Positions 61,675 to 64,000 of a stretch of 64,000 nt of DNA are shown here, in pieces. A model generated the notes under the pieces. The model saw only the letters and a program-made list of their open reading frames with translations. It ran no database searches and was not told where the DNA came from. A program made the position numbers and the translations under genes. The stretch covers positions 1 to 64,000 of the forward strand of contig JAFEFG010000002.1 of NCBI GenBank assembly GCA_018240685.1, in the 5' to 3' direction. Position 1 is the stretch's first letter; each line of letters begins with the position of its first letter. The DNA comes from Pseudomonadota bacterium (GTDB lineage Bacteria; Pseudomonadota; Alphaproteobacteria; Reyranellales; Reyranellaceae).

Positions 61675-61791
61675 TATCCCACTCCTTGAATCGGTCGGCC
61701 AAGATTAGGGCCTGGCGCCTTGGCGACAACGACCGACTTGTAACGATGGTAAGACTTGTGTCCGGCGCGCGGTCGGCCCGGCAACAAATGG

Positions 61792-61818
61792 AAAGGGCGG
61801 ACCTTTCGGTCCGCCCCT
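61792..61818 (-). terminator. Intrinsic terminator after the flp gene
   Basis: Read on the minus strand, a 9-bp perfect GC stem (GGGCGGACC / GGTCCGCCC) with a 4-base loop GAAA is followed by TTTCC, 27 bases after the stop of the flp gene at 61845. It separates the abundant pilin transcript from the two following pilin-like genes. Confidence 0.75.
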
Positions 61819-61844
61819 TGCCTGTCTGATCGGGCAGACAGCGA

Positions 61845-62009
61845 CTACTGCAGCGCCGTGTTCACGTTGCCGAGCAGCGTGTTGAGGTTGGTGCCGACCG
61901 ACTTGAAGGCCGTGACGGCGGCGACGGCGATCAGCGAAGCGATGAGCGTGTATTCGATGGCGGTGGCGCCCTGTTCGTTCTTCATCAGGCGACGGAAAAT
62001 GGACAGCAT
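61845..62009 (-). CDS. Flp family type IVb pilin (54 aa)
   Basis: Canonical Flp pilin precursor of 54 residues. MLSIFRRLMKNEQG is the leader ending at Gly, and ATAIEYTLIASLIAVAAVTAF begins the mature hydrophobic helix with Glu5 and Tyr6. The prepilin peptidase should cut after the Gly. GGAG lies before ATG 62009; longer frames upstream are artefacts. An AT-rich promoter region of 250 bases precedes it and a strong terminator follows. This is the likely major pilin; the Tad export genes must be elsewhere. Confidence 0.9.
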   Translation of the reverse strand: MLSIFRRLMKNEQGATAIEYTLIASLIAVAAVTAFKSVGTNLNTLLGNVNTALQ

Positions 62010-62262
62010 GTGTATCTCCAAAAGAAGTCGATATTTGACCGACGCTCCTGCCCCTCCGGGTCGCCGGGTCTGGGGCCCGACGGTGGCTGAACATTTGCGC
62101 TTGGGCCTAAAATTGCGCCCACACCTCAACAATGTACTGAGGTATGTATGGTAAAATATTGAAATAGATACCGGACTCAATGCACCTATTGTATCAACTG
62201 CTTCTGTCATGCGATCCGTGGAAGGGGCGTGGTATCGTGAGTAACGACAGGGGAGGCATGTC

Positions 62263-63069
62263 ATGAAGTCAATTCTGACAATGGCCTGGACGGCGGAAGA
62301 TCCGTCCGCGTTTGATCTGGCAGCGAAGCTTGCGCGTTCTTTCGAGGCGCGCCTGGTGGGGTTGGAGCCGCCGTCCTACGGCGTCATGAGCATGGCGTGG
62401 GCCGACGCCGGCATGGGAGCGCCCATCGGCGGCGGCCTGGCCGAGGACGCGGAGGAGCGCCAGCGCGTGGCGGCGGTGCGGCAGGCGTTCGAACAGCGCG
62501 CGGTGGGGCTCGCCTCCGAATGGCGCACGGCGGACGACAGCGGGCCGACGGCCATCGGCATCATCGGCCGCGCCTACGATCTGATCGTCATGCCGCAGCC
62601 CGGCCCGCTGCCGAAGATGCCGGAAAGCGTGTTCGAAACGGCGCTGTTCGACACCGGGCGGCCGGTGCTGGTGGTGCCGGCGGGCTTCAGCGGCATGGTC
62701 GGCAAGCGCATCCTGTTCGCCTGGAACGGCTCGACCGAGAGCGCGCGGGCGATTTCGATCGCCATGCCGATGCTCAGCCGGGCCGAGTCGATCGACGTCC
62801 TGAGCGTCGACGGGGCGATGGTGCCGGGTCCGAGCGCGGCGGAGATCGCCCAGTCGCTGGCGGCGCACGGCCTCAAGGTGACCAGCCAGCACGTCAAGCC
62901 CGGCACGCGGTCGGCCGGACAGACGATCGTCGACACGGCGATCGCCGGAGGCGCCGACCTGATCGTCAAGGGCGCCTATACCCAGAGCCGGCTGCGCCAG
63001 ATGATCTTCGGCGGCATGACGCGACACCTGATCCTCAATTCGCCGCTGCCGGTGCTGTTCTCCTACTGA
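62263..63069 (+). CDS. Universal stress protein (UspA family, tandem domains)
   Basis: Soluble stress protein of 268 residues with two Usp-like domains; only the second keeps an ATP-binding signature, KGAYTQSRLRQMIFGG (G-x-x-x-S-R-x-R-x3-FGG). The first half is degenerate but keeps the start MKSILTMAWTAEDP and DLIVMPQPG. Usp proteins protect during starvation and oxidative or respiratory stress. GGGGAGGC precedes ATG 62263. It is divergent from the flp gene over 253 bases with an AT-rich centre. Confidence 0.85.
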   Translation: MKSILTMAWTAEDPSAFDLAAKLARSFEARLVGLEPPSYGVMSMAWADAGMGAPIGGGLAEDAEERQRVAAVRQAFEQRAVGLASEWRTADDSGPTAIGIIGRAYDLIVMPQPGPLPKMPESVFETALFDTGRPVLVVPAGFSGMVGKRILFAWNGSTESARAISIAMPMLSRAESIDVLSVDGAMVPGPSAAEIAQSLAAHGLKVTSQHVKPGTRSAGQTIVDTAIAGGADLIVKGAYTQSRLRQMIFGGMTRHLILNSPLPVLFSY

Positions 63070-63127
63070 GCGCCGGTGCGCGCTTGGCCGCGTCGATGCC
63101 GGCCGGGTTTGTGCTAGAACCCCGCGC

Positions 63128-64000
63128 ATGACGACCGGCCCGGGCTTGTTAGTCGCTGCAGGGCGCCGAGGCTGGATCGCCGCCGCGGCGGCGGCGACTG
63201 CCATGGTGCTCCTCGGCCTTGCCTATCTGATCGGAGGCCGCGAGCCGCCGCACCAGGGGCCGACGGTTGGCGAGAAGCTGTCGACGCTCGCGGCGGAGAG
63301 GGCGGTCCTGCAGGCACAGGCGGATGGCGAAACCAGGATCGGCCTGGTCGGCGCCTTCCGTGTCGCGGGCCTTCTGACGGACGCCCTCGCGGCGCGCCAC
63401 GCCGCCGATCGCGACCGTCCCCTCGACACGCTGCCGATGGCGCATCAGCGTCTCTTCGGCGAGGCCGACGAACTCGTCGTCGCCCTGCGCGAGAGCGTGA
63501 CCCTGCCCGGCGAAGGCAGTCGCCGCGCCGCGCGCGCGGCGGCACAGCTCGCGCAGCAGGCGCTCGACCGGCTGGCGAGCGACGGGCAGCCCCTGGTGCT
63601 CCAGTTCAGCCCGCGGTTCGTGCCGCCGCGGCGGGGGGCGGGCGAGCTGCGGCTCGATCCCCCCGTCGTCCGGCCCTCCGATATCCCGCTCGACCAGCCG
63701 CCCGTCCTGTCCCTGGGCGTCGGCACCAGGGTCGCGGCGGAGACGGTCCTTCCCGTGGTGCCGCGCTATGCCCCCGCCTTCGTCGAGACCGATGTCGCCG
63801 ATCCGCCGGTCGATATCGAGATCGCCGCCGTCGGCTTCGACAGCGATGCGCCGCCGCCCGTGCTGACGATCGGATCCTGGCGCGGCCCGGCGCGCGCGAC
63901 GCCGCTGCGGCTGCACTTCGCCGTTCCGCGCAGCGCCTTCGCGACCGATGCGACGCGTACCGTCTTCGTCACGGGAAGGCTCTCCTATCGCCATGCTGCG
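63128..64000 (+). CDS. Hypothetical membrane-anchored protein, truncated by window end
   Basis: The frame is open from ATG 63128 to the last base (291 codons), so the C-terminus is missing. One hydrophobic helix (WIAAAAAATAMVLLGLAYLIGG, residues 16-37) anchors a periplasmic part rich in Ala, Arg and Pro: a likely helical segment (residues 50-160) and then a beta-like region (LTIGSWRGPARATPLRL). No family is recognised. The opposite strand is also open here but has no conserved features. Confidence 0.6.
   Translation, partial: MTTGPGLLVAAGRRGWIAAAAAATAMVLLGLAYLIGGREPPHQGPTVGEKLSTLAAERAVLQAQADGETRIGLVGAFRVAGLLTDALAARHAADRDRPLDTLPMAHQRLFGEADELVVALRESVTLPGEGSRRAARAAAQLAQQALDRLASDGQPLVLQFSPRFVPPRRGAGELRLDPPVVRPSDIPLDQPPVLSLGVGTRVAAETVLPVVPRYAPAFVETDVADPPVDIEIAAVGFDSDAPPPVLTIGSWRGPARATPLRLHFAVPRSAFATDATRTVFVTGRLSYRHAA

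Noticed and set aside
63149-63994. A 281-codon minus-strand frame at the right edge
   Set aside because: The plus-strand frame has a proper start, a membrane helix and stays open to the edge; the minus frame looks like its antisense shadow.

Overview
The window looks like ordinary chromosome from a high-GC alphaproteobacterium, most like a soil or freshwater Rhizobiales/Reyranella-type heterotroph. This is an inference from gene content: a Bug-type tricarboxylate-transporter receptor beside a TauD dioxygenase and an IclR regulator, an MbfA-like iron exporter, PxpABC, a selenocysteine cassette, Flp pilins and an FNR/FixK-type box. No phage, plasmid, insertion sequence, rRNA or CRISPR array was seen. 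About 60 protein genes and one tRNA (Sec) are supported.

Layout. 0-5 kb: a CoaD-like enzyme, a Nudix hydrolase, a marR-isochorismatase-MFS operon with a 38-bp palindrome upstream, and an acyltransferase. 5-9.4 kb: three methyltransferases (two FkbM-like), an MbfA-like iron exporter and DUF423. 9.4-15 kb: a membrane patatin, then Bug receptor/TauD divergent from iclR. 15-22 kb: two small secreted paralogues, AcuI, an omega-aminotransferase, cardiolipin synthase, CBS-BON, an EEP nuclease and DenD. 22-26 kb: a methyltransferase and two tandem paralogous polytopic proteins of unknown family. 26-31 kb: an orphan carboxyltransferase, DoxX, pxpBC and divergent pxpA. 31-39.6 kb: an RND adaptor/pump pair, an orphan molybdenum hydroxylase large subunit and an SGNH-like protein. 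39.7-43.5 kb: a pilin-like small gene, selA, selB and tRNA-Sec. 43.5-47.6 kb: a three-gene cluster of unknowns, including a small HExxH protein, and an M23 peptidase. 47.8-52.4 kb: DUF1622, DUF2252 (behind a perfect FNR/FixK box), MarC, DUF992, fdhD and mobB. 52.4-60.6 kb: a leftward run with a FecR/TbpB-barrel passenger and its Slam-like outer-membrane partner, a glycosyltransferase, an IlvD/Edd dehydratase and a sarcosine-oxidase-like enzyme. 60.7-64 kb: a canonical cysteine hydrolase, three Flp-type pilin genes, a UspA protein and a truncated unknown.

How the genes fit together. selA, selB and tRNA-Sec give UGA decoding. fdhD and mobB, 8 kb away, serve Mo-bisMGD formate dehydrogenase, a classic selenoprotein that is not in this window. 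The most interesting unit is the Slam-like/FecR-TbpB pair at 52.4-56.6 kb, a candidate type XI secretion locus with an unusual non-lipidated cargo. Next are the Flp pilin paralogues in which the conserved Glu5 is replaced by Gln or Arg.
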